Origin: Davidsoniella eucalypti
Lineage: Eukaryota > Ascomycota > Sordariomycetes > Microascales > Ceratocystidaceae
DNA length: 64,000 bases
NCBI GenBank assembly: GCA_004009845.1
Contig: RMBW01000083.1
Span: 62,001 to 126,000 of the forward strand
Direction: 5' to 3'
Shown: in pieces, positions 11,646 to 23,500 of the stretch
Position numbering within the stretch: the first letter of the stretch is position 1
How the letters are laid out: every line of letters begins with the position of its first letter
Translations under genes and position numbers: made by a program
The notes under the pieces: generated by a model
What the model was told of the DNA's origin: nothing
Database searches by the model: none
The model's input: the letters and a program-made list of their open reading frames with translations, nothing else

Positions 11646-12650
11646 TGATGACATGAGATGACGGGATTACTCTGATCTTCTCTGACCTTCTCTGGTATGT
11701 TCTGGTCTGGTCTGGTCTATTATGTTTTGTTATGTTATGTTCCGTTCTGTTCTGTTCTGTTCTGTTCTGATTTGGTCTGCCCTGCTCGTGATCTAAATAA
11801 CTCGCAATATCAAGAATTCCTCTCATTTGAACTTTGTTCTGTATGAATCCTTTCTAAAGCCCCTCAATTAAGACAAGTCCAGTTGCACAGTTAGTAACAG
11901 TAACGGCGGTTCAAATTTGAGTCCCAGTTTCATTGTGTACTGCCTTTTATACAAAAATCATTTCTTGCTATTTTTCGCCTTTCCATTTTGACTTCCATAT
12001 TATCACTAATTAGGCCTTCGTGAAGATCTCTTTTTCATATACATGTCAAAAATAAAGGCGTGGCGCATGGGTATAGCGTGGGAACATTTTTTTCCTGCTA
12101 ATGGTATGATTAATCAGCATGGAATCTTTGGTTCATCTTGTTGTACGAGATCAAATAGGAGATTGATGATAATAGTTATAGCTTCAATTGTTTAATACAT
12201 GTAATATATATTATTTACTCATTGAAATAACATAACGCTAATGATCCTTATTTGGTTACATGTTTTATTGTGGAATTAGTGTGACAACGGCTTCGGTGTG
12301 TAAGTTTTATAAAAAGTTCAAAAGTATGCGCACACAAGACCAATAACACATAAGATCGCCAGTGCTATACTAAAACATATGTAAAAACAAATATACAACT
12401 GTACAAGAGGAACTTATGCTTTACGATTCAAGTTCTTACAAGAGTCACGTTATATAATATCAGACAAACACATTTGTTATAGAGTAGAGTAGTTGAAAGT
12501 TATTTGAAAATCGCAAGCAGAGAACCAGAACATATTAAAAGCACCAATGTTTAGAAGAAACAACCGTTTATGACAGCCATCCGAGAAACAGACCAGAGTG
12601 TAGACGAAAACCCCCAAGAGCAAACAGAAGACAAACCGCATATACAACAA
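11646..12650. other. AT-rich spacer with a pentanucleotide array
   Basis: Contains the TCTGG/TTCTG array at about 11671-11782 and then roughly 850 bp of AT-rich sequence leading to the stop codon of the BTB gene on the minus strand. No gene is seen. Confidence 0.5.
11671..11782. repeat. Degenerate pentanucleotide tandem repeat
   Basis: About 110 bp of variants of a 5-base unit: TCTGG, TTCTG, TTATG and TTTTG. The most regular part is a run of TTCTG units near 11741-11768. Confidence 0.8.
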
Positions 12651-13675
12651 CTAGCTGTCATCGTTGTTGTAACCACGATTTGCAACTGTCACATCCCAGT
12701 CGCCATCATGGTCGAGGAGGGCCTCATACCCATATCCTATGTAAGGATATCCACAGTCGCGACAATGCAAACCTACGCCCTTTTTCTGGCAGTATTCGCA
12801 TGTGAGCTCGTAGTCCCAAGCGAATCTACGAAGCTCCCCGGAAAGTTTCATGATATTCCGGGCGCAGTGGGGGTACTCGGTCAGAAGGTCCTCAACATGA
12901 TAGAGCTCCATCGTCCCCTCGAATCTGTTGAGAATTTGCATCTCGAAGAGCTGTTGGATGAAGTTGTTTGGGGGCATATCGTAGCGATATGCAACTTCGA
13001 ATCCATTCCGGTACTCAATGCTACCGTAGCTCATGTCGATGCGGTCTTGTACATGGTAAAAGACCGCTTCTCTCAACTCGGGGATATCATATAAATCGGA
13101 AAGCTGGTACAGTCTAACCAAGTCTTCCAAGACCTGGTTGATACCGTACTCAACACCCTCAATATATGAGATGGTATCCTTCTTGGACGGCGGGTATTGT
13201 GACTCTACTTCCTGAGTGCGGTCAGGGAAAGTAGGCTCCGGGAGATCGCCGTCAGGAACATCCATCAGGTTGTACGTGTAGCAGAATGCTAGCATGGCCG
13301 TTACAACCCGGATTCCATATGGAATCTCGAACATCGTGTCTGTAGGGCGGGCCGTCTATTAAGAGACATCATTATTAGTATTCCAGTCAAAGTATCATGT
13401 ATAAAAAAATCTCAAGTATCGTGCATACCTGCCATTGTTCCGAGAACATTGCGTCGAAAACCGGAGAGCTGACTGCCAGGACCCATGAATGGGCGGGAAT
13501 GACCCGTCCACATAGAGTCAGGATCTTTACATCAGATCCGGCAGGGTTGAAGAAAAGTCTAAGTTTTAATTAGTAAAAAAGAAGCAATAGAAGAGAAAAG
13601 GGCGGCAGAGTTTGAAGCTTTAAATACTTACTCTTCAAAGGTTTCAGTCTCCGAGGTGGCAATGTAGGCGTCCAT
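12651..13675 (-). CDS. BTB/POZ domain protein with a C-terminal Cys4 motif
   Basis: Three exons join in frame: 13675-13632, 13558-13429 and 13355-12651 (minus strand), giving 292 residues. Acceptors are strong (a TACTAAT branch site before ACTTAG for exon 2). The N-terminal part has the BTB core signature: DVKILTLCGRVIPAHSW, then SSPVFDAMFSEQWQ, which is the element that is buried and dimerises in BTB folds. The later part has DLVRLYQLSDLYDIPELREA, matching the helix after the BTB core. The C-terminus holds CEYC and CRDC separated by eight residues, a possible small zinc-binding ribbon, followed by an acidic tail. BTB proteins often act as Cul3 adaptors or transcription cofactors; the partner here is unknown. 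Confidence 0.82.
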
Positions 13676-14901
13676 TTTGTTCGTGAGTGATTGAGAAGAG
13701 ATGGAAGTAAGACGAAGAGGGTTGAAATGAATCAGTTGCTTGGATGGAAGTTTGCACTGGGAAATGCAAAGAAGTAACGAGCTTTGGATGGATGTGAGAG
13801 ATGAGACGAAGCAATAATATGGTAGCTCAGATGAAGTAGCAAGAGGTTGGAAGTGTGACAAGGGAACTGTGAGTGGGAGTCAAGTGAAGGCTTTGTGTTG
13901 ATTTGTGTTTTTGTGCGTTGCTGAGAGAGTGAGTTGGAAGAGGCAAAGATAAATCTGGACGAGAACTTCAACCTCATCGGAATTTATAGTCGCAGTTTCT
14001 GTAGTCCCCATATTTTCACCTCATTCTGCCACCTGCCATCTCCACCAGTTGAGAGTGGTGAGATTGATTGAGGTAGTTGCCGTTCTAGATCGTAGACTAA
14101 CTGGCGTTGGTAGAAACTAGTAGAAGAATTTGGCCAAGTTTGAGGTAATTGCCTCTTCGAAATAGGAAGTAGTGATTCTATCGCCAGCCAAACCGGATAT
14201 ACTTACATATCTATAGGACTTCTGTGAATTAGGCTGTTTAAAAGTATGCTAGAGGATAGTAAAGCCTAGTTAGCTCGTTGATTCAATCTATAGTTCCAAG
14301 TCCCATAGATAAAGCTCATGGCCGAATCCGGATATCAGATATCGATAGTGGACTCCGATACACAAAGCATATGCGAGATTTATATTAGTAGCATGGCGGT
14401 ACATCCTTATCCCAGGCCATAGCAACTGTGAAGTTGTAGGTAGATATATTTATGTATTTTGTTGGTAGAGATAGCTAACTTCCTTAACACATGGCACTCA
14501 TAACATTTATTGGACTTATATTATATGTGAGTAGAAAAAATATATCTAATTAAGTCTTGATTTGACTAGACAACTATATATTTAGTTCTAGTGGGACTCT
14601 ATTTGCCTCTTAGAAGTCTTTAGTTAATACCATATATTTTCGTCGAAGTAGCTAGGTGCTTTTTTTTTTTTTTTTTTTTTTTAATTCATTTATCTTACGG
14701 AGCTATAGAGCTATGAAGATTTTTAGCTAGGTGCTAAAATGGGGCATATTATGGAACATACAATTCATTAAATGTAATCAAGAAGTAGAGTTAAGAATGA
14801 CAATAAATGTAATTTGACTTGATGAAATGATATATATAACTATGTTGCAAATCTATAGCAACCGAAAAGAAAAGAAAAACTGGACAAGCAGTGTCAAATC
14901 C
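13676..14901. other. Spacer upstream of the BTB gene and downstream of VPS41
   Basis: The 300 bp next to the BTB start should contain its promoter and a purine-rich leader. An insertion with a long T-run lies at 14649-14735. The rest is AT-rich with no gene. Confidence 0.5.
14649..14735 (-). mobile_element. Second tiny poly-A retroposon insertion with 12-bp target duplications
   Basis: A 63-bp insert (14661-14723), read on the minus strand, contains CATAGCTCTATAGCTCCGT followed by AAGATAAATGAATTA and a poly-A tail of about 22. It is flanked by the identical 12-mer TAGCTAGGTGCT at 14649-14660 and 14724-14735. The 3' end is the same as in the insertion at 3840-3886 but the target duplication is different, so these are two independent retroposition events of one family. 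Confidence 0.8.
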
Positions 14902-17900
14902 TTACCGGCATGCAGGACATCCCCCACGTACGCGCCCTCTCAATAGACGAGCGTGTGTAACCTTAGATCCTACAAGATAGCCACTGTTGGCCGACTCGTT
15001 GCTAAGACCAGTAATTAAATCACGATCTATGCGACGTCCCGGCTGAACAATCTCGAGTAAGTGTGACACGTGGTATATATGGCCGCAAGCAAAGCCGAGG
15101 AGAGTTTCTTCCTCGAAAGAGGTGAATGGCACACAGCATTTGGCACATGCACCATAAGATCCCAGAGCACCACTCGCCAGAGAGCCTATATCCTTCTTGG
15201 ACTCATATTCATCCAAAATTTCCTCCCCAAAGATATCAAGTTTTGTTGGTGGCTTGGTCGTAGGGGGTTTTTCATTGTCAAGGTTGGCTGAAGAATCATT
15301 CACGGATTCGCTAATCACGTTGAACTTCACGCCACGATGCTGACCAGTCCGAAGTTCGCGTTGGGCGGCAGCTACCTCGGAGCGAAGCACACGAGCGGCA
15401 CCTTCAGAGATAGATCCCATTATTTCATGCTCTCGGAGCATGTGGCCAAGGCCTTCGCGGAGGCCATCAATCTCAAGTCCTTCAGGTATCCGCCGCACGA
15501 GGCGAATAGGATCTATTGCTGTGCCAACCTGTTCAAGAAGTCCCCGGATAAAGCGCGGCTTGTCCATGCTATACTCGAGTAAATCTTCCCAAAGATCGGG
15601 GTCGTCCTGTTCTTTGGCAAAATATATCGCTTTTGACACATCATGAAGCCGATCAATGATCAAAAACAAGGCCTTCTTCATTTGTCCGGTTTTCGAGTAT
15701 AAAAAGACGAGCTCATCGTCGTATTGACGGGTTTCACATTCCTTAACCGCCAGCTCAAATGTATAAGAAGTAGATGTTTTCAAGAAAGCAAGGAGTAGGG
15801 TTCGATCGTAAGTGGCGAATAGAGAGACAGCGAGATCGGCATGTTCGTCGACGAGTGATTTACTCTCAGCAACTATTCTATCAACTGCCCCGCTGACGCC
15901 ATTAGAGTTACCATGAAGCTCATCAGCGTCGCAGATGCTGGTTTTGGTCCATAGGCCACGTAGGTAAAAGAAGATATACAAGTTCAATTTCTTGGCGGCT
16001 AATTGCTTGAGGACTACACTAGGCTTCACCAAGCCGTGGTGAGCTTCATCGACAAGCAGTGCAATGGCTTCACTGGTAGCCTCTTCAAAGTCCTTTTGTG
16101 TCATGATTGGCTTTCTTTCTGACACTACCCGAAGTCCAATGAAGCTCGGGATATCATCAACAACAGCGTCTGCAAGATGGCATTCGCGAATAAGCCGGAA
16201 AGCCGAATCTGCATCCTGGAGGCGGATATAGCACTTGAGGGCTTCACGACTTCTACCGTTTGCTTCATGAAGACGTGCTAGACACCCTACAACGATCCGC
16301 CAGTCGCGACCCATAACACCCGCTTCAACGCTATCTTCACGAACATCTCGGAATTTGAGTTGGTTTTCAAGAGTAGTTGTGATCGCATTGATATCGAATA
16401 GCTCGGTGGGCCATTTCATCAGGATGTCTCCCATCTTCGGTTTGTCGGTTTTGATGTAATGGCCAAGGACCACCTCATAACAAGTTGGTGGTATGGGTGG
16501 TGTAAGACGCTGTGTAGGGAGGTATTCAACTATTTCGTCAAATCTATGGGCACCAGCAAAAGTCCACACCCATTTTTGCCAGTGATCTCCGGTGGTGAGA
16601 ACACGTCCACATATTCTACCGGCCGTAGACCAATCGCCTGTTTCCACGATGGAACGTATCCAAAGTTCGCCAACGCGGCGCTTCTCTTTTTCTGTAGATC
16701 CAATATTTGATCCCGGAACTGTAGTCGAGGCTGAGGCATCATCTGCCAAGGCAGCCTCATTTGTAGAGGTTTGCCCTGGAGAAGAGTCTAGAATCTCTGG
16801 ATGTTCATCTAATAACTCCCAAGCCTGTTGGTAGTCCTTTTGCTCTAAAATCCAAGCTAGATGATCAACAAGATCGCGCTTTGTCGCAAGCACACAGTCA
16901 TATGGACTATGTATGAATATTTTCATGCCAGGCTTTGCCATGTTTGGGTGCAGAGAAGGGGACGCTCTATGGTTGGCGATTGTAGATGTGCCGATACTAG
17001 ATCTCCGGGATGCAGCATCATCGTTACTACTTCTGGTTATGACACTGGCAGAAGAACTGAACAGGCTCATTGGGTTTGTTGCAGCATTCCACATGTCAGT
17101 GCCCAGCCCAGCTATGGTTTCCAGAGCTCCTTTAGAGGCAATATTCGAAAGCTCGCGAGTGGCTGGAAGTACCCCAAGGTGGTAGTCATTACAAGAAAGT
17201 CGCTCATAGCGACTAATTATGAGACTCGTCTCGTCTACCTCCTTTTGTGACTCTAGATCAAGAAGTCTCAGTTCTGGAGGCCGATTGTTAGGGTGACGTT
17301 TGATGCCGCCAGAAGGGCCACGGTGGCCGCCAGCGTCATTATTGGAAGAGCTGATCGCCTGTGAATCATCATCATCTTCTTCTTCGGGTGGATTAAAGGC
17401 CAGTACAATGAGAAGATTTTCCGAGAAAAAGGATAGGCCTGAGATGATACAATCCATACGCAGACTAATGGATGTTGGTTAGTAAGCCTAGAGTCTTAAG
17501 CAGAGGATTGAAGTAGATAGGAGGGCGATTCTAGTTTAACTTACATATTTGCAATCTCAGCCCAGCCAGCGATTCGTTCGCCAACTTGCTTGCCGACTCC
17601 AATCTCAGCGGGGTGCACATGAATCATCCATATTGTGCTGCCCCATCCGACCACAAGTCTTTCGATGTTTTTGCTTGTCGCTTTTATAGTGGGATACTCT
17701 CTAGTTTGTGGTGTGGTGTAGGCAGTCTCTGTTTCGATAGACTTTTCATCGATCCACTCGAGACGTCCTTTCCAGACACCAGCCATAGTGTCCCATTCTT
17801 CGCTTTGGGGCCGATCGATATGCCCTATCCGCTTCCAGGCATCTTCGGCAGTATCAGCCGTAGTCGCGAGGTTCAGGTGTGACCGCATTATTTTGATGCC

Positions 17901-19218
17901 GAATTCATTTAGCCAAGAGACATGGCGTCCAGATAAGGACCACTTGATGTTGCTGACGGCTCCCTCGCCACTGTGCAATATGGTATCCTTACCAGCTCCA
18001 GTACCAAGGCCAATTGATCCGAGCCAGCCAGAAGCAGTGGCAGCCGCAGTGCCTATCGTAGTGGACGTACTTCGACCAGGCGAGCCACCGATGGTAACGA
18101 TGAGATTTCCAGCTAGCCCACCGGATAAGTATGTACGATCGGATTTGTATTCTGGCGAAAGAGCGACTGCTTGGACAGGGCGTGCGAAGTTTCGAAGTTG
18201 TACATCTTTCAGGTCCACAAGTGACTGAATGCAGACGTTACCATCTGTCGATGATGTCGCAATGTATATATGGTTCGATGGGACATTGGGCACCGATGGA
18301 ACTCCCTTCGGATGTGTCGAGCGGGTGCTTGCGGAGCTAGATGCTATTGATGGTGCCGTAGATGGATAACGAACCGACGTGACAGGCAGGCCAAATGAGC
18401 TCTGGTCGGTCGAAGTATGGGATGGCAGCGGAGGAAATGGTGATATAGATATTGAGGTGACCGAAGCTGAATGGGCATGATAGACGCGCAAAATATCGAA
18501 AGTCGGCATTTGGAAGACATGCTATGATAGAATTAGATCCCGATCACAAGGCATCCTTTTCGCTGCTTTGATGAAACAGTAAAACATATTGCACAAGACT
18601 TACGATATTACCATTATGAGTTCCTACAACCATCTTCTCACCACCAACTAGAAATGCACTCGTCGCATCACCATTGCGATAGACTAGGCCAAGACTGGAT
18701 GTGAGCCGAGCTGTCTTCAATCGAGGCTCTTCTTCTTCTTCTTCGGAGTCGTCTTCGGACTCTTCAGATGCTTCATCGTTAGACTGAGAAGCTTCAGTCG
18801 AAGTTACATCACCATTCCCAGAATCAAGCTGGTCATTGCTGTTGCGGATGTCGGCAGCTATCGGTTGAGCTGGTGTGGGTGTGGGTGTAGGTGTAGGTGT
18901 AGTTTCTACCGTGGGAGATACGCTAGGTTTCACTACAGTTGTTGAGTTTTTGTTATCTGGCTTGTCATCGGATTCCATTACTTCAGGAGCTTCAGGAACT
19001 TCAGGAGCTTCAAGTGCTTCAAGTGCTTCATTGTGATCAATATCACTTTTCACTACTGATCGTTGCGATAAAGAGTCTCCCAAGATGTCCATGCCCATGT
19101 TTACATCATCATTTAGCACTGCAGGCGCGTCATTATACGTGCCATCTTCATCTTCCTCGACAAACGGCCGAGAGCTAGACAACCCACTCGAAGGACCAGG
19201 TTTCCCTGTATGAGCCAT
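14902..19218 (-). CDS. VPS41: Vacuolar protein sorting protein 41 (HOPS subunit)
   Basis: Three exons join in frame: 19218-18604, 18521-17545 and 17464-14902, giving about 1384 residues. Vps41 is the effector-binding subunit of the HOPS tether, which links Rab7/Ypt7 membranes to the vacuole. The order fits the family. An acidic, Ser/Glu-rich N-terminal extension (residues 1-180) has a PT repeat. A WD40-like beta-propeller spans about 180-560, with VVGTHNGNIHVF across the first splice site and HSASVTSISIS after it. Clathrin-heavy-chain repeats follow from about 730 (LAWILEQKDYQQAWELLDEH). A C-terminal RING-type zinc finger starts near 1302 (CAKC, then CGHIYH, ending CPAC). The protein ends directly after the last Cys pair. 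It is divergent from APC1. Confidence 0.93.
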
Positions 19219-20523
19219 GGCGCCAAAGTATCTCGATCTTTCGTTCGGGATATCAATCGACGTCGAGGTTGAAATGTAGCGCGTAAAATCAAATGCAAGG
19301 TTCGTCGTAGAGGAGCGTTCCGTGTATCTGGGCGGTTATGCGAAGTACTACTTAGGGTCATGTAATAGACGACGATGTCTCAAACAAAGGGTTGTAATGA
19401 GGGTATCATGGAATGACAGCATTGAATTTAACAAGCTTAACGGGTATAGTCAAAATATTATCAACTCATTATTCCAGTCCCAAGCTTGGATATGCTATGC
19501 TTTCTTCCATAGATGCCCTACGTCAGTTTAGAAAGCCACAGCAACTCAAGGCTAGATGTGGCACATTTTCCCTCGCTACGCCACGTTTCCGATGGCCCAA
19601 GCTCCTTTCACGTACAAATTAAAGCTCAAGCTTATACTACTAGTTAATGTATGTGAAGAAGAGTCTAATCGATTCTACATATCTAGGGCATCATCATTTT
19701 CCCATGATAGTTATTTGTTATTAAGTTTATATTTCTTTATATGTTGGGTTAATTGATGCAATTTCCCTTTTTGAAAAAAGTCTACTACACGAAATTGAAT
19801 ATACAAGTACTTTTTGATAGGCAACAAAATTGGTGCTATATTAAGGGTTAATCTGGGTGATTTAGGTTATTAGTTATCAACACAATACAAAACTAGTCAA
19901 CTTCTTCTAGTATTAGCTCAAGGATAAACTTAGGCCCAGCTTACTACTATAAGTACGTACATTATTTAGTGATAATTTACTGTAGTGTGTATCTGTACAT
20001 TCAAGTCTCCAGAGTATCATCACTTAAGCACAACAACTCCATAGCCTCCAAATAGCCCAAGAGGCTCCACTTATACCAGCTATTTCTTTCACCCCCACAT
20101 TTCAAATAAGCAAATAGCAACGGCAACGCGTTGAGAGAAGGAGTAACTACTGTTGTAAGTTGAGAAACGCGCACTAAATGGTCAAATGGAAATATGACAA
20201 TATTTATTTATTTATCCCGTTCAAATGCGTCTAGATGATACAAAACAGCGTTCATTCCTTTCAAAAGTCTACCCAGCCTCTATTTTCCAGAGTAAAGCTT
20301 ACTTGCATTACTGATGCTCATGCTTGTGTCAACTCCCTACGCACATTAATTAGAGTGTACGTACTTATACCAATGTCAGCAGGCCATCTTTCTTATAAAC
20401 TTGGTGTCTATGGAATCTTGAGCTAACTCAATCTCTTGAAGCTGTCAAGTTACTTTGCCGAATCGACGCGTCTTTATAACTATCGAGACTCCTGGTAGAT
20501 AATTGCCACTAGGAGGTTACAAA
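19219..20523. other. Divergent promoter region between VPS41 and APC1
   Basis: About 1.3 kb of AT-rich sequence between two genes transcribed away from each other. Both promoters must lie here. No conserved gene or RNA is visible; only short frames occur. Confidence 0.5.
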
Positions 20524-23500
20524 ATGGCTCAGGTTACCTCTCTAGGTCTTCACCAACCTACAGTCCTTCAACATGCCATAGATGAGCTTCTACTACCGCC
20601 CAACCCTCCAGCTTCTATTTATACATGGAGCGTGACTTTAGACACAAAATGCGATCCAGCTGTCGAGGAGGAGCTTTTGGTGACATCCAAAGCCGTTATA
20701 TGGGCACGAGGAAACATATTTCGGAAAACGTTTAATTTCACGATAGAAAAGGAAGATATCCGACAGGCCATCTTGACTTATTTCCCTACAACTACAGAAG
20801 GCTCGAATAGCAGATCGAATTCTAACGACCTTTTAAAAACTAACGGACAGCCATCCTATGCTACGAAGGACGGCTCAAAATTGGCGAAGGCCTTGGTGGT
20901 GTTTCTAAAAACACAAGCCCATATATTCTTTTTATCAGGTGCTAGCCACATTGTCCATATGCCATTCGAAGTTGAGACTGCGTGCCCTCTTCCACAGGGA
21001 CTTCTGATTCAGCGGAAGAAACATGGCGACGAAAGCATTGCTGCCGGTTTACGATTTCCTCGTGTGCCCCCGAACTCATTCACATCTTCACATCCCGTCT
21101 TTTCGGTCGACCCTTCAACTCCAACAACACCCAAGTTCTCAGTGGAAACTCTAGGAAAGCCCGCTACTCTTTCTCTCCGGCTAAGCTCAACCCTTGGATC
21201 GATGCTCCAGCCAGTTGTCCAGTTGTCCTCGCCATATTGGCCTCGCTTTGTAACATTGCTCGATCCATTGCTCGAACTAGGTCTTGCTGTAATGACTGCA
21301 CCAGAGCCAATGGTGGCCGACAAACGCAAGGCTACTCCAGCTTCTCGATCATCATTTCTCGACGCTGGCGAGGAGATACTTGATATCCAAGAAATGGTGT
21401 CAGAACAGCTGAATGGCTGTGAACCTTTGATATTGGCCATCACTATAAACCGTGATACTGCCCGGTATTCGCTATGGAGAGTTAGATATCTACCTATTGT
21501 CGACCCCTTTATCGATAGTTCGCGTACTATAGCTGGGCCAACGAAAGTTGATCGACGTCGAAGCTCTATGGCTCCTGGATTTGTTGCGGCAGCAGCAACA
21601 GCATCAACAGCACCCATAGAGACGAAAACACCTATCCGTAGTAGCTACAGGGAAAGCTTCGGTGCTACCTTACCCGGAAAGAGAACTAGGAAAGCGACGG
21701 AGAAGGAAAAAGAGCGGGCTCAGCATCACCAACATCAACAGCAACAAGTATTTGCAGCATCTCTCGAAAAAGAAAGAGACCCTGTCATAACCCGAAGACA
21801 ATCAAAACGGTTGAGTTCTCTAGCACGTGTTGATATGCCAGCTTCTCAAGAGCGTTCTGTTTTCTCCGAAAGCAGTCAGGCAAAACGTATCGAGTCATTT
21901 CATAACGGACGGTTAAGTAGTGCTCATAGCTACGTACAGGCTTCACATCTCGGTTTGAACAGTTTTCTCGACCCAAGTCCTGATTCAATGCCAGACGATC
22001 TCCGCAGTAGTAGCGACTTCGATACGTCTGTTTTCCATTCTTCCGGATCGCCAGACGGTAACTTTGACGGCTTTGTTGAAGAGATTTCTTTCTCAAAGAT
22101 CAAAAGTTTGCCAGTAGATAGCCAGACACTCCATGGAATTCGATACAGTGTTGGCCAACCACTACACGCCACTCCTCGAATATTTAGTATCGTCCACCCG
22201 ATATCCTTTTCGCACAACTCTGGATGTATAAGTATCATGATAGCCATCCAAGACTCTGTCGACCACAAGCTTGACTTGGTAACTCTCCAAGTCAGCCGTC
22301 ACGGCCGAAGCAAGAATCTACCTGACATGCTAGCATTGGGTTCTTGTGACAGTCAGCGAGCTTCTGGGGTCATTGATTCTTGTAAGATTGTCGACGGAGA
22401 CACTACAATGATGCTCATCTTGTCCGAAAACAAATCCGGAGATCGTGAGCTTTCCATCCAAGCGCCTTGGAGCAAACCATCGACGATTGAACTCCCGACA
22501 TTCAATCTTGAAAATATCAGATCACTGCAATTTATCCCTAGCAAAACACAAGATGATAAGTTTCCACAGCGTCAGACCATTCGTGTGCCAATCAATGAAA
22601 TCGAATCTTTGCGTTTCCGAAATACCTCAGGATCTATCGATATTGTCGACCAATCATCTAAGATCCACCACGTCAAAATACAGATGGAGCCCACCCATCC
22701 ACATGTCCGTGCTATTTTAGATGTTTGTCGGATTGTTGTGCCGGATGGCATGGGAGAAACTATGTTGTGCGGATGGTGGCAAGTAATACAATGGATGGGT
22801 AACGAAGGGCTTGACGTCGCAGACTCTGAGTGGTCAGCACTAGTAATATTACTGCTATCTCTATTCTTGAATGTGAGCACAGCTCAGCTAAGATCTGACC
22901 CGTCTTTTCATTCGACACCCAGCAAGCGGCGGCGACGTCCACCATCTTCTAACAGCTCGAAATGTACCGGCTATAGTTGGGGTGCGTTGCAGATGCACGT
23001 GAGTGCCAATGCCACCGCTGTGCCAACTTGGCTTCTGGAACCAACATGGTCATGGGCTCTTGATAGTGTGACGCCCGTTGGGTTAGAAGAAAGCGCGGAT
23101 CATTTCATGGCAGCACACATACGATATGCTGCTCGATTTCTAGCCAGTTCCACCGGTGTCATGGCTTTAGGACATAACGGGTATCTGCCAGCTTACAGTG
23201 GTCTCTCGATTGAGAACCGATTGATCACCATTAGAAATATTGTGGTCGGTATGCACCTACTCATGGAGGAGCAGAAGCTAGATGCTACCATTCCAGAGGG
23301 TGGACCACTTGGTCGAGCTGGCACTCGTGTCTTATTAGCTCAGATACTACGATGGATGGGCTGGCAATCTATGGCTTCGAAGTCTGGATACGAAATCGGT
23401 GTTCAAGAGCCAATCGATCCTCGTTTTGATCACGGTATGATTCTAGTCCTCGTCTGTAGACTGAAAGTTTAAAACTGACTAATGATATATCTAGAAGTTG

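Noticed and set aside
11900..11925. GGTTCAAATTTGAGTCC as a pol III B box of a tRNA gene
   Set aside because: No A box, anticodon arm or acceptor stem can be formed around it.
12570..13094. 174-codon plus-strand open frame
   Set aside because: It lies antisense to the last exon of the BTB gene, whose splice signals and domain are convincing.
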